Part shown: positions 35,234 through 43,333 of the stretch, one piece after another | Layout of the letters: each line of letters starts with the position of its first letter | How positions within the stretch are numbered: position 1 is the stretch's first letter | DNA from: Massilia yuzhufengensis | GTDB lineage: Bacteria > Pseudomonadota > Gammaproteobacteria > Burkholderiales > Burkholderiaceae_D | NCBI RefSeq assembly: GCF_900112225.1 | Contig: NZ_FOLD01000006.1 | Span: 1-64,000, forward strand | DNA: 64,000 nt | Direction: 5' to 3' | The notes under the pieces: model-generated | Seen by the model: only the letters and a program-made list of their open reading frames with translations | The model's database searches: none | What the model was told of the DNA's origin: nothing | Translations under genes and position numbers: made by a program

Positions 35234-35977
35234 ATGCAGCGTTTTCGCCGGCGAATCGAACTGGCAGGCCGTCACGACCGCGAGGGCGGCCAGGTGCGCG
35301 CCGTACTGGAAGACGATTTCCACCACTTCCGCGTCGTGCTGGATCATCATGGCGGGCAAGTGACCGCGGTGCGCGGCGAGACGCCGCGCCACCCGTTCAG
35401 CGCCTGTCCGGGCGCCGTTCCGGAACTGCAGCGCCTGGCCGGCATGCGCCTGGACGACATCGCGCACTCGGTCAACCTGCACACCGATCCGACCCAGCAG
35501 TGCACCCACATGTTCGATCTCGCCGGCCTGGCCGTCGCCTGTGCTGCGCGCGGCGACGACGCACGCCGCTACGATATCGAGATCCCGCGCCATATCGACG
35601 GCCGTACCCATGCCTACCTGGAACGCGACGGCCAGCTGGTACTCGACTGGTCGGTCGAGGGCAGCACCATCCTCGGGCCGGATCCCTACACCGGCATCGA
35701 CATGCGCCAGGGTATGGCGCGCTGGGCCATCGGCAGCTTGCCCGCCGAGGAAGCGGAAGCGGCGCTGGTGCTGCGCCGCTGCGCCCTGATTTCGCTGGGC
35801 CGCCTCAAGGACATCGACAAGGAGCCGCACGCGCACCTGACCGGGCGCTGCTACGCCCAGCAGCCGCAGCGCGCCCCGCAGGCGATCCGCATGCTCGGCT
35901 CGACCTGGGATTTCACGGCGCGCGCTGAAGCGCTGTGCGTCGACGACCAGGCCTGGCTCGCCGACTTCAGCGCCTGA
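35234..35977 (+). CDS. DUF2889 protein
   Basis: The 247-residue DUF2889 family protein has FRRRIELAGRHDREGGQVRA, then VLEDDFHHFRV, HTDPTQQCTHMFDLAGLAVA and LTGRCYAQQP. The biochemical role of the family is unknown. These genes recur in catabolic gene clusters for steroids and aromatic compounds. It has no signal peptide or membrane segment. The ATG at 35234 was chosen on AGGAAT and on the family start; a frame opening at 35192 would read through the operator. It is monocistronic and convergent with the ferredoxin reductase gene. Confidence 0.82.
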   Translation: MQRFRRRIELAGRHDREGGQVRAVLEDDFHHFRVVLDHHGGQVTAVRGETPRHPFSACPGAVPELQRLAGMRLDDIAHSVNLHTDPTQQCTHMFDLAGLAVACAARGDDARRYDIEIPRHIDGRTHAYLERDGQLVLDWSVEGSTILGPDPYTGIDMRQGMARWAIGSLPAEEAEAALVLRRCALISLGRLKDIDKEPHAHLTGRCYAQQPQRAPQAIRMLGSTWDFTARAEALCVDDQAWLADFSA

Positions 35978-36013
35978 ACGACCGGCGCAGCCTCCAGCCG
36001 GCACCGGACGCGC

Positions 36014-37246
36014 TCAGCGGTTGGCCGCTTCCCATTCCTTCAGGTCGAACCCTGGCGCCGCCGCCACCGCCGGGGTGAGCGCGGGCGGGCGCGCCAGGAT
36101 CTTGCGCGCCGCCATATGGTCGCCCGCGCGGCAGCACGACTCCACCGCCAGCAGCTGCTCGCCGCGAAAGCACAGTACCGAGACCTGGCGCGCGGCCGGG
36201 TCGCCCAGCACCACGTGGTTGTCGGCGCACAGCGCCAGGCCGGCGATCTGCAGTTTCAGGCTGCCCTGGTCGGTCCAGAACCAGGGCAAGGCGGTATAGG
36301 GAGCGGGCTTGCCGACCAGCCGGGCGGCGATCAGCTTGCCCTGGTCGCAGGCGTTCTGCACCGATTCGAGCCGGGTCAGCTGCGACCCGTTCTGCAGGCA
36401 GGGAAAGGCCGCGACATCCCCGAGTGCCGAAATGTTCGGGTCGGAGGTCAGGAGCCCGGCGCTGACCTTGATGCCATTGTCGATGTGCAGCCCGGCTTCC
36501 AGGGCCAGCGCCACGTTCGGCACCACGCCGATGCCGTACACGACCAGGTCGGCCGGCAGGCGCCGTCCGTCGGCCGTGATGACGGCCACCGCCCTGCCGT
36601 TGTCACCTTCGATTTCCGCGACCGCGTCGCGGAAGTTGAAGTGCACGCCCCAGCTTTCGTGGGCGGAGCGGAATATCTCGGACATCTGCGGCGATATGGC
36701 GCGCGCCATCGGCCGTTCGCCCAGCTCCAGCACTTCGACCGCCGCCCCTTCGGCGGCGGCAACGGCCGCGAACTCCAGGCCGATGAAGCCGGCCCCGATG
36801 ACCACTACCTTGCGCGCGGTCTTGAGCAGCGGCGCCACCGCGTCGGCATCGGCGCGGGTCTTGATGCCGAATACGCCGGCCAGGCCGGAGCCCGGCACCG
36901 TCAGCGGTCGGTTGTGGGCGCCGGTGGCCAGCACCAGGTGGTCGTAGTCGAGCGCCGTGCCGGATGCCAGCACCAGGCGGCGGTTCTGGCGGTCGATCGC
37001 CGCGCCCCTGTCGGCAATCAGCTCGATGCGCTGCTCGGCGTAGAACTCGTCGGAGCGGAACTGCATCGCCGTGGCGCTGATCTTGCCCAACAGGAAGGCC
37101 TTCGACAGCGGCGGGCGCTGGTAGGGCAGCCATGGCTCGTCGTTGACCAGGGCAATGCGTCCCGCGAAGCCCTCTTGACGCAGGGACAGGGCGACCTGCA
37201 CGCCGGCATGCCCGGCGCCGGCAATGACTACCGATTGTAGCGACAT
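36014..37246 (-). CDS. FAD-dependent ferredoxin reductase (oxygenase electron-transfer type)
   Basis: The 410-residue flavoprotein has two Rossmann motifs, VVIAGAGHAGVQVAL for FAD and VVVIGAGFIGLEFAA for NAD. It also has YQRPPLSKAFL, LVLATGAHNR, DPNISALGDVAAFP and a C-terminal reductase domain with WFWTDQG. This is the architecture of BphA4/putidaredoxin reductase. It should pass electrons from NADH to the 71-residue ferredoxin for the Rieske dioxygenase, the P450, or both. It is the last gene of the SDR-FAH-MFS-reductase operon. Confidence 0.92.
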   Translation of the reverse strand: MSLQSVVIAGAGHAGVQVALSLRQEGFAGRIALVNDEPWLPYQRPPLSKAFLLGKISATAMQFRSDEFYAEQRIELIADRGAAIDRQNRRLVLASGTALDYDHLVLATGAHNRPLTVPGSGLAGVFGIKTRADADAVAPLLKTARKVVVIGAGFIGLEFAAVAAAEGAAVEVLELGERPMARAISPQMSEIFRSAHESWGVHFNFRDAVAEIEGDNGRAVAVITADGRRLPADLVVYGIGVVPNVALALEAGLHIDNGIKVSAGLLTSDPNISALGDVAAFPCLQNGSQLTRLESVQNACDQGKLIAARLVGKPAPYTALPWFWTDQGSLKLQIAGLALCADNHVVLGDPAARQVSVLCFRGEQLLAVESCCRAGDHMAARKILARPPALTPAVAAAPGFDLKEWEAANR

Positions 37247-37289
37247 GATGCTTGTTCCTTATGAAGTGAGGAGCGGTGCGCAGGCCGGC

Positions 37290-38555
37290 TTACGCGCCGG
37301 CAGCCTGCGGCTGGACCGCGGCCTGCGGACTGCGTCCCAGGGTCAGGAGCAGTGCGGCGCCCACCAGCGTACTGGCCGTGCAATAGGTGAGCATCGCGCC
37401 ATAGCTGCCGGTAGCGCTGAACATCGCAGCGAATGCCAGCGGCGCGCCGGCCGACGCGACCGTGATCAAGCCCTGGTGCAGGCCGAAGATGCGGCCGTAG
37501 TCCTTGAGCCCGAAATAGCGGGCCATGAGGAAGGCCGCGATATCGAATTCGGCGCCCGCGCCCAGGCCCGCCAGGGCAGCGGCGAGGCTGAGCACGGCGA
37601 TATCAGGGTTCCCGGACAGGAAAATCGCGGTGCCGATTGCGGGCAGCGCCAGGCTGATCGCCGCCACGCCCGGGGGCCAGAGGCGGTCGAGCAGATAGCC
37701 GACGACCAGCCGGCCGAGTACCAGCGCGATGCCGAACCAGGCGAAGACCTGGGCCGCGGCGGCGGCATCGAGGCCGCGGTCGCGCAGCATGGGCACCGTG
37801 CTCGTGACCACGCCCATCACGGCCGAGACCACCAGGCACAAGGCCAGGTTGCAGATCCAGTACTTGGGCGACGCCAGCGCAGCGCGGAAGGACATCCCCG
37901 TGACCGGCAGCGCTGCGGCGCTGCCCGGCCTTGCTGCTGCGGTGGTTTCCGGAAGCCGGAACCACGCGAGCGTGAGCGGGATGCCGATCACGACGTTGAC
38001 CAGCGCCAGGATCACGAACGGCGCCTGCCAGCCCCAGTTCGCCACGCTCCACGCAAACAGCGGCGGCGTCACGGCGGCCGTGATGCCGGTGCCGGACAGG
38101 CCCAGCGCCAGCGCCAGGCCGCGGTTGCGCACGAACCAGAGGTTGAGCAGCTGGGTCCAGGTCACCGCCAGCGCGCCCATGCCCACGATCGGCAGCAGGA
38201 AAAACGCTGCGTACAGGGTCCATACCGATCCACCGATCTGGGTGGTGGCCAGGTAACCCAGGGCCATCGTCAGCAGCGATACCACGGTGACGCGCTTGAT
38301 GCCGAAGCGCAGGTTGAGCCAGCCGACCAGCTGCAGGCCGATCACCGCGCCACCGAACAGGAAGCTGATCGCCGCCTGCAGCGCCGGCCGCTCCCAGCCG
38401 AATTCGGCCTGCAGCGGGATTACAAGCACGCCGAAGCCGTACAGCAGGGCGGCGTTAATGCTGATCATGATGCCGGCGATGGCCAGCAGCAGGACGCGCC
38501 ACGACTGCCTGAATTCGGCGAAGTCGATTGCCGCGCCGTTCTTTGATGTGACCAT
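37290..38555 (-). CDS. MFS transporter (OFA/monocarboxylate-like)
   Basis: The 421-residue inner-membrane protein has about twelve transmembrane segments. It starts with a cytoplasmic tail and LLLAIAGIMISINAALLYGF, and carries AGLGAGAEFDIAAFLMARYF in the second half. The pattern resembles oxalate/formate or aromatic-acid MFS carriers. It may import an acidic form of the substrate. It lies between the FAH and ferredoxin reductase genes on the same transcript. Confidence 0.85.
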   Translation of the reverse strand: MVTSKNGAAIDFAEFRQSWRVLLLAIAGIMISINAALLYGFGVLVIPLQAEFGWERPALQAAISFLFGGAVIGLQLVGWLNLRFGIKRVTVVSLLTMALGYLATTQIGGSVWTLYAAFFLLPIVGMGALAVTWTQLLNLWFVRNRGLALALGLSGTGITAAVTPPLFAWSVANWGWQAPFVILALVNVVIGIPLTLAWFRLPETTAAARPGSAAALPVTGMSFRAALASPKYWICNLALCLVVSAVMGVVTSTVPMLRDRGLDAAAAAQVFAWFGIALVLGRLVVGYLLDRLWPPGVAAISLALPAIGTAIFLSGNPDIAVLSLAAALAGLGAGAEFDIAAFLMARYFGLKDYGRIFGLHQGLITVASAGAPLAFAAMFSATGSYGAMLTYCTASTLVGAALLLTLGRSPQAAVQPQAAGA

Positions 38556-38636
38556 GGGTGTCTCCTGGTAGGTCGTGGAAGCGGCGTCCGGGGATTCTCT
38601 GGCCCGTGACGCCGGATAGGTGCACTGTCCCGATGC

Positions 38637-39623
38637 TCAGGTCAGCCTGATCCGGGTGCGCAAGGTGCCGATTCCCTCGACCTCGAGCTCGATCACGTCG
38701 TCGGGCTTGAGGTAGCGCAGCTGCTCGAGGCCGCAGCCGTTGCCGACTGTGCCCGACCCGAGCACTTCTCCGGGATACAGGGTTTCGGAGCGCGAGATAT
38801 GGACGATCAGGTCCTCGAACTGCCAGCGCATGTCGCGCGTCGATCCCCTGCCCCATTCCGCGCCGTTTACACGCGCGATCATCGTGAGGTCATACGGGTC
38901 GGGCAGCTCGTCGGCGGTCACCAGGCATGGGCCCATCACGTTGCCGGTATCGAAATCCTTGCTCTTGGCCGGACCGAGCATGCCGCCCATTTCCTCCGCC
39001 TGGGTGTCGCGCGCGCTCATGTCGTTGAAGATCGTGTAGCCGACGATGTGCTCGCGCGCCCTTTCGCGTGGAACGTCCTTTGCCTTGCGCCCGATGTAGC
39101 AGGCCAGTTCGAGCTCGAAGTCCATCGCCTTGCTGTACGACGGCCAGATCACGTCGTCATCCGGTCCGACGACGGCGAAGCGGTTGCACTTGTAGTAGAT
39201 GGGCTGGCGGTTGAAGGTGGCGATCACTCGCTCGTCGGCGCGGGTACTCATCTGCGCCAGCGCCTCTTCGGGATTGGGCAGGTGGGCGACGCGGGCGCGG
39301 CGGGCGGCGGCGAAGCTCTGCTTCAGGTGCAACTCGAAGCAGGAGCAGTCGCGCATCTGGGGCGGCGGCTGGATCGGGGCGCACAGCTTCACGCTCGCGC
39401 GCTCGATCACCGACGCGGTGGGCGCCAGCGCCACCATGCGGCGCGCCTCCGTCATTGCCTCCTCGCCCGCTTCGACCAAGGCCAGGATGCTGTTGAAGGC
39501 CGGCCAGGCGCCCAGGCCGGCGCTTCTTGCGGCGATGCTCAGGTCGACGATGGCGCTGTCCGATTCGATCAGCGCCCCGGGACGCATCGCGCCATGTGCG
39601 TCGCGATAGGTAACCAGTCTCAT
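38637..39623 (-). CDS. Fumarylacetoacetate hydrolase-family enzyme (second copy)
   Basis: The 328-residue FAH-fold protein has the metal site in MDFELELACYIGRKAKDVPR and NDMSARDTQAEEMGGMLGPA, plus KSKDFDTGNVMGPCLVTADE and the C-terminal GEVLGSGTVGNGCGLE. It is longer than the copy at 31.6 kb and closer to true fumarylacetoacetases or gentisate-type acylpyruvate hydrolases. It is the second gene of its operon; paired with the first copy it suggests two separate C-C bond hydrolysis or decarboxylation steps. Confidence 0.88.
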   Translation of the reverse strand: MRLVTYRDAHGAMRPGALIESDSAIVDLSIAARSAGLGAWPAFNSILALVEAGEEAMTEARRMVALAPTASVIERASVKLCAPIQPPPQMRDCSCFELHLKQSFAAARRARVAHLPNPEEALAQMSTRADERVIATFNRQPIYYKCNRFAVVGPDDDVIWPSYSKAMDFELELACYIGRKAKDVPRERAREHIVGYTIFNDMSARDTQAEEMGGMLGPAKSKDFDTGNVMGPCLVTADELPDPYDLTMIARVNGAEWGRGSTRDMRWQFEDLIVHISRSETLYPGEVLGSGTVGNGCGLEQLRYLKPDDVIELEVEGIGTLRTRIRLT

Positions 39624-39712
39624 TGCTTGTCTCCGTCGGGGTTGGTGACGCTTGCGTCCTCGCCCTCGTTGTGGTGGTTAGGGCGCCCATTGGCAGGCGC
39701 GCTGGTTGGCGT

Positions 39713-40411
39713 TTACACCCGTCCGTTCACCGGAATGCAGGCGCCGGTTAGCGCCGCAGCGTCGGCCGACAGCAGGAAGGCCACCACTGCGGCCAGCTGG
39801 GCCGGCGTGACCCAACGGCTGGCGTCCGCCTCCGGCATCTCGGCGCGGTTCGCGGGCGTATCGATGATGCTCGGCAGCACCGCATTGACGGTGACGCCGC
39901 GGTCCTTCAATTCTTCGGCCAGCGCCTCGGTCAGGCGCGCCACGCCGGCCTTGGAGGCGGCGTAAGCGCCCATGCCCACGCCGGCCTTGTGCGCTGCCGC
40001 CGCGCCGACGTTGACGATGCGCCCGGCGCCACGCGCCAGCAGGTGCGGCAGCCCCGCGCGGCAGCTGGCCACTGCGGTGCGCAGGTTGGTCTCGTACATG
40101 CGGTCCCACGAGGCCAGCGCGCCGCTTTCCACCGTCTCCCAGGTGAAGCCGCCGGCGACGTTGACGATGCCGTCGATGCCCCCGAGCGCTTCGCGCACCC
40201 GGGCGTAGGCGGCCTGGCAGGACTGTTCGTCGGCCAGGTCGACGCCGCCGAGCGCCAGCGCGACAGCGGGCAGGCCGGTCGGCGGCGCCGGGGCACGGTC
40301 GAGCAGCGCCACCTTCGCGCCATCGGCAAGGAGGCGCTCTGCCAGGGCGCGGCCCAGGCTGCCGAAGCCGCCGGTTACAACGATGATCCTGGTGTCGAGT
40401 GGTGCAGGCAT
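39713..40411 (-). CDS. SDR-family oxidoreductase
   Basis: The 232-residue SDR has VTGGFGSLGRALAERL, NVAGGF and the catalytic YAASK; the usual Ser is replaced by Ala in NVGAAAAHKAG. The ATG at 40411 was chosen because the family begins there and longer frames enter the shared promoter. It is divergent from the DUF35 gene and leads the SDR-FAH-MFS-reductase operon. Confidence 0.87.
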   Translation of the reverse strand: MPAPLDTRIIVVTGGFGSLGRALAERLLADGAKVALLDRAPAPPTGLPAVALALGGVDLADEQSCQAAYARVREALGGIDGIVNVAGGFTWETVESGALASWDRMYETNLRTAVASCRAGLPHLLARGAGRIVNVGAAAAHKAGVGMGAYAASKAGVARLTEALAEELKDRGVTVNAVLPSIIDTPANRAEMPEADASRWVTPAQLAAVVAFLLSADAAALTGACIPVNGRV

Positions 40412-40476
40412 GGCAGTCCTTCTGCTTGAGTCAGGTTCTACCGGTGACGAATACCGGAACTTGGCTAAAACTTTAA

Positions 40477-40498
40477 ACAGATTTTCCATTTCTGTCTA
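40477..40498 (+). promoter_or_regulatory. Shared dyad element in the SDR / DUF35 divergent promoter
   Basis: ACAGATTTTCCATTTCTGT is an ACA-N13-TGT dyad with outer arms ACAGA/TCTGT. It lies 58 bases before the DUF35 start and 66 bases from the divergent SDR start. TACATAG just downstream could be a -10 element. Confidence 0.6.
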
Positions 40499-40556
40499 CA
40501 TAGTTGTAGAATCCTTGCATCGACAGCTGCACCGAACTCCCCTGAAAGGCCAGCAC

Positions 40557-40955
40557 ATGACACGAAAACTTCCCGCGCTCACCCCGGACAACAGCGCCTT
40601 CTGGCAAGGCGGCGAGCAACAGGAACTGCGCATGCACCACTGCAACACCTGCGCACGCTTCTTCCACCCGCCGGCGCCGATCTGCCCGCAGTGCCTGGGC
40701 GCGGAGGTCGGACCGAGGGCCGTGTCGGGCCGCGGGACCGTGTTCACCTATACGGTCAATCACCAGCCATGGCGGTCCGACCTGAAAGAGCCCTACGTGG
40801 TGGCGATCGTCGAGCTGGCGGAGCAATCCGGACTGCGTTTCGTGACCAACATCGTCGGCGCCGCGCCCACGGACGTGCACATCGGGATGCCGGTGCAGGT
40901 ACGCTTCGAGCACGTCGAGGATGTCTGGCTTCCCCTGTTTGAAAAGGCTGCATGA
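40557..40955 (+). CDS. DUF35 OB-fold/zinc-ribbon protein (thiolase partner)
   Basis: The 132-residue protein has an N-terminal zinc ribbon with two CxxC pairs (HHCNTCARFFHPP, ICPQCLG) and an OB fold (GRGTVFTYTVNHQPW, PYVVAIVELAEQSGLRFVTN). Such proteins bind acyl-CoA and form complexes with thiolase-like proteins, as in the Ltp2-ChsH2 retro-aldolase of steroid side-chain degradation. The stop overlaps the start of the thiolase-like gene (ATGATG), strong support for a complex. Confidence 0.9.
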   Translation: MTRKLPALTPDNSAFWQGGEQQELRMHHCNTCARFFHPPAPICPQCLGAEVGPRAVSGRGTVFTYTVNHQPWRSDLKEPYVVAIVELAEQSGLRFVTNIVGAAPTDVHIGMPVQVRFEHVEDVWLPLFEKAA

Positions 40956-42145
40956 TGTTCGACCGGATCTATGAAAAGGACGTGGCCATCAGCGGGATCG
41001 GCCAGTCGGAAGTGGGGCGCCCCTCGGGCAAGACCGCGATGCGGCTCACGCTCGACGCCTGCCTCGAAGCGATTGCGGATGCGGGCCTGAGCCGCGACGA
41101 CATCGACGGCGTGTCGTGCTGGCCCGGCGACAACAACAATGGCGACGCCTTCTCGCCGATCGGACCGAATGCGCTCATCAGCACCTTGGGGCTGAAGGTC
41201 AACTGGTATGGCGGCGGCTATGAAGGTCCGGGTCCGCTGGCCGGCGTGATCAACGGCGCGATGGCGATCGCGGCCGGGCTGTGCCGCCATGTGCTGGTAT
41301 TCCGCACCATTACCGAAGCCACCCGGCGCCAGACCGACAAAGGCGCCAGCGCGCTCACCAACAAGACGGTCGGCCGCGACAACAGCTTCTTCTGGCAGTG
41401 GTACACGCCCTTCAACGTGCTGTCCGGCGCCAACCTGATGGCGCTATATGCGCAGCGTCACTTCCACGAGTACGGCACCACGCCCGAGCAGCTGGCCCAG
41501 ATCGCCCTGACCTGCCGCGCCAACGCCGCGCTCAATCCGAAGGCGGTGTTCCGCACCCCGCTGACCATGGAGGACTACATGGCCTCGCGCATGATCTCGA
41601 CGCCGCTGCGCATGCTCGATTGCGACGTCCATTGCGATGCTTCCACCGCCATCATCCTGTCGCGCGCCGACGCCGCAAAGGATGGTCCCAACCCGCCGAT
41701 CCGCATCGACGCCATCGGCGCCGCCCTGCACCAGAGCTGGTCGTGGGACCAGATCGACCTGACCGCGATGGCCACGCGCGACGCAGCCGACATGATGTGG
41801 GCGCGCACCGACCTCAAGCCTGCCGACGTCGGCAGCGCGCAGCTCTACGACGGCTTCTCGATCCTGACCATGATGTGGCTGGAAGCCTTGCGCCTGTGCC
41901 CGCGCGGCGAGAGCGGCCCGTTCGTCGAAGGCGGCGCGCGCATCGCGCTGGGCGGCGAGATGCCGATCAATACCAATGGCGGCCAGCTCTCGGGCGGGCG
42001 CACCCATGGCCTCGGATATGTCCACGAAGCCTGCAGCCAGCTGTGGGGCCGCGCCGGCGCGCGCCAGGTGGCGCGGCACCACGCTACGGTGGTGGCGTCG
42101 GGCGGCGGACCGCTGGCAGGCAGCCTGCTGCTGGTCAAGGACTGA
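40952..42145 (+). CDS. Thiolase-like protein (SCP-x/lipid-transfer type), candidate retro-aldolase
   Basis: The 397-residue thiolase-fold protein is of the lipid-transfer (Ltp/SCP-x) group. It carries VAISGIGQSEVGR at the start, INGAMAIAAGLCRHVLVFRT, DCDVHCDASTAIILSRAD and TNGGQLSGGRTHGLGYVHEA. The degradative-thiolase nucleophile motif (xCGSG) and the C-terminal CxGG motif are missing, so ordinary thiolysis is unlikely. With the overlapping DUF35 gene it resembles the Ltp2-type aldolases that split propionyl- or acetyl-CoA off a tertiary alcohol side chain. Confidence 0.85.
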   Translation: MMFDRIYEKDVAISGIGQSEVGRPSGKTAMRLTLDACLEAIADAGLSRDDIDGVSCWPGDNNNGDAFSPIGPNALISTLGLKVNWYGGGYEGPGPLAGVINGAMAIAAGLCRHVLVFRTITEATRRQTDKGASALTNKTVGRDNSFFWQWYTPFNVLSGANLMALYAQRHFHEYGTTPEQLAQIALTCRANAALNPKAVFRTPLTMEDYMASRMISTPLRMLDCDVHCDASTAIILSRADAAKDGPNPPIRIDAIGAALHQSWSWDQIDLTAMATRDAADMMWARTDLKPADVGSAQLYDGFSILTMMWLEALRLCPRGESGPFVEGGARIALGGEMPINTNGGQLSGGRTHGLGYVHEACSQLWGRAGARQVARHHATVVASGGGPLAGSLLLVKD

Positions 42146-42221
42146 TATAACGCAGCCGCGCTCCTTGCTGCCCACTCATTCTGACCTTAGAATGGGATTT
42201 TAGATTTTCACCGGAGCGCGC

Positions 42222-43007
42222 ATGGCAGATGAGCACAGCAACGAAGAGCGTCCCGACATATCGACCGGCGTGACGGTCAAGCCGGTCGTCAATGCAATCC
42301 GGATTCTCAGGCACCTCGCCTCCGGCTCGCCGGAGCGCGCAAGCGACATCGCACGCGAGCTGGAAATCAATCCCAGCACCTGCTTCAACACCTTGCGCAC
42401 CCTGGTGGCCGAAGAGATGCTCGATTTCGATCCCCTGTCCAAGACCTATACGACCGGCCTGGGCCTGGCCAAACTGGTCGAGCACCTCGTCACCCAGGGC
42501 CAGCGCCTCGAGCTGGTGCGCCCGCTGATGCAGGAATTTGCCGCAGCCCACCACGTGACCGTGACGCTGTGGCGCCGCATGGGCGACGACCGGATCGTGC
42601 TGGTCAGCGCCGAGACCAGTCCCGGCGACCTGCGCATCGAGATGGCGATCGGCCAGCGCCTGCCGGTGCTGATGGGCGCCAGCGGACGCCTGTTCGCCGC
42701 CCATCTCAGCCTGGACGACGCGCGCCTGCGCGCTGCCTTCGACAAGGTGCGCTGGGCGCGCCCGCTGGCGTTCGAGGAATACCGGCAGCAGGTGGCCGAC
42801 GCCCGCGCGCACGGCTGGTCCAGCGACGACGGCTATTTTTCCGCCGGCATCCTGGCGGTGGCGGCCCCGGTGAACGACCGCAGCGGTGCCATCGCCTATG
42901 CGATCTCGGCCGTTACTTTCCGCGGACAATACGAGCGCGCGCAGGTTGAAAAGCTCGGCGAGCTGCTGCGCAAGGCTGCGGCCAAGGTAGGAAACATCAT
43001 CTTCTGA
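42222..43007 (+). CDS. IclR-family transcriptional regulator
   Basis: The 261-residue regulator has an N-terminal winged helix (about residues 20-85: VVNAIRILRHLASGSPERAS, DIARELEINPSTCFNTLRTL) and a C-terminal IclR effector domain with ETSPGDLRIEMAIGQRLPVL and SSDDGYFSAGILAVAAPV. IclR proteins commonly control aromatic and terpenoid pathways; the dit cluster is controlled by one. It sits between the DUF35-thiolase pair and the ferredoxin operon. No ACA-N13-TGT dyad was seen before it. Confidence 0.92.
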   Translation: MADEHSNEERPDISTGVTVKPVVNAIRILRHLASGSPERASDIARELEINPSTCFNTLRTLVAEEMLDFDPLSKTYTTGLGLAKLVEHLVTQGQRLELVRPLMQEFAAAHHVTVTLWRRMGDDRIVLVSAETSPGDLRIEMAIGQRLPVLMGASGRLFAAHLSLDDARLRAAFDKVRWARPLAFEEYRQQVADARAHGWSSDDGYFSAGILAVAAPVNDRSGAIAYAISAVTFRGQYERAQVEKLGELLRKAAAKVGNIIF

Positions 43008-43027
43008 TTGTCCGCACACAAAACGTG

Positions 43028-43049
43028 ACAGTTTTTCGATTTGTGTGCA
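43028..43049 (+). promoter_or_regulatory. Promoter/operator of the ferredoxin operon
   Basis: ACAGTTTTTCGATTTGTGT has the shared dyad form. It overlaps a sigma70-like promoter: GTGACA (43025-43030), a 17-base gap and CATAAT (43048-43053). The ferredoxin start is about 47 bases downstream of the -10 element. Confidence 0.6.
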
Positions 43050-43099
43050 TAATCGTCTCACAGGCCCCCGCGGCCGGATAATTATTAAAGAGACGAATC

Positions 43100-43315
43100 A
43101 TGAGCGAACATCAGCTTCACCGCGTAGTCATCGAACGCAGCCGGTGCTGCGGTTACGGCCTCTGCGCCGCCATCTGCCCTGAAGTCTACAAGCTCGACGC
43201 CGGTGGCATCGTGTACGTCGATAGCGACCTGGTGCCCGGAGAGCTGCTGGAAGCGGCGCGCGAAGGCGCCGCCGCCTGTCCGGCCGAAGCCATCGCGGTC
43301 CAGGCCCCTGCCTGA
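43100..43315 (+). CDS. [3Fe-4S]/[4Fe-4S] ferredoxin
   Basis: The 71-residue acidic ferredoxin has its cluster ligands in CCGYGLCAAICP (C16, C22, C26) and C60 in ACPAEAI. Tyr19 occupies the position of the second cysteine of a 4Fe cluster, so a [3Fe-4S] cluster is likely. Such ferredoxins serve actinobacterial-type P450s and the diterpenoid dioxygenase (DitA3). It is the only small ferredoxin in the window and probably feeds the Rieske dioxygenase and/or the P450 with electrons from the reductase at 36.0 kb. Confidence 0.92.
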   Translation: MSEHQLHRVVIERSRCCGYGLCAAICPEVYKLDAGGIVYVDSDLVPGELLEAAREGAAACPAEAIAVQAPA

Positions 43316-43333
43316 TCGACTGCGGGGTCCTCC

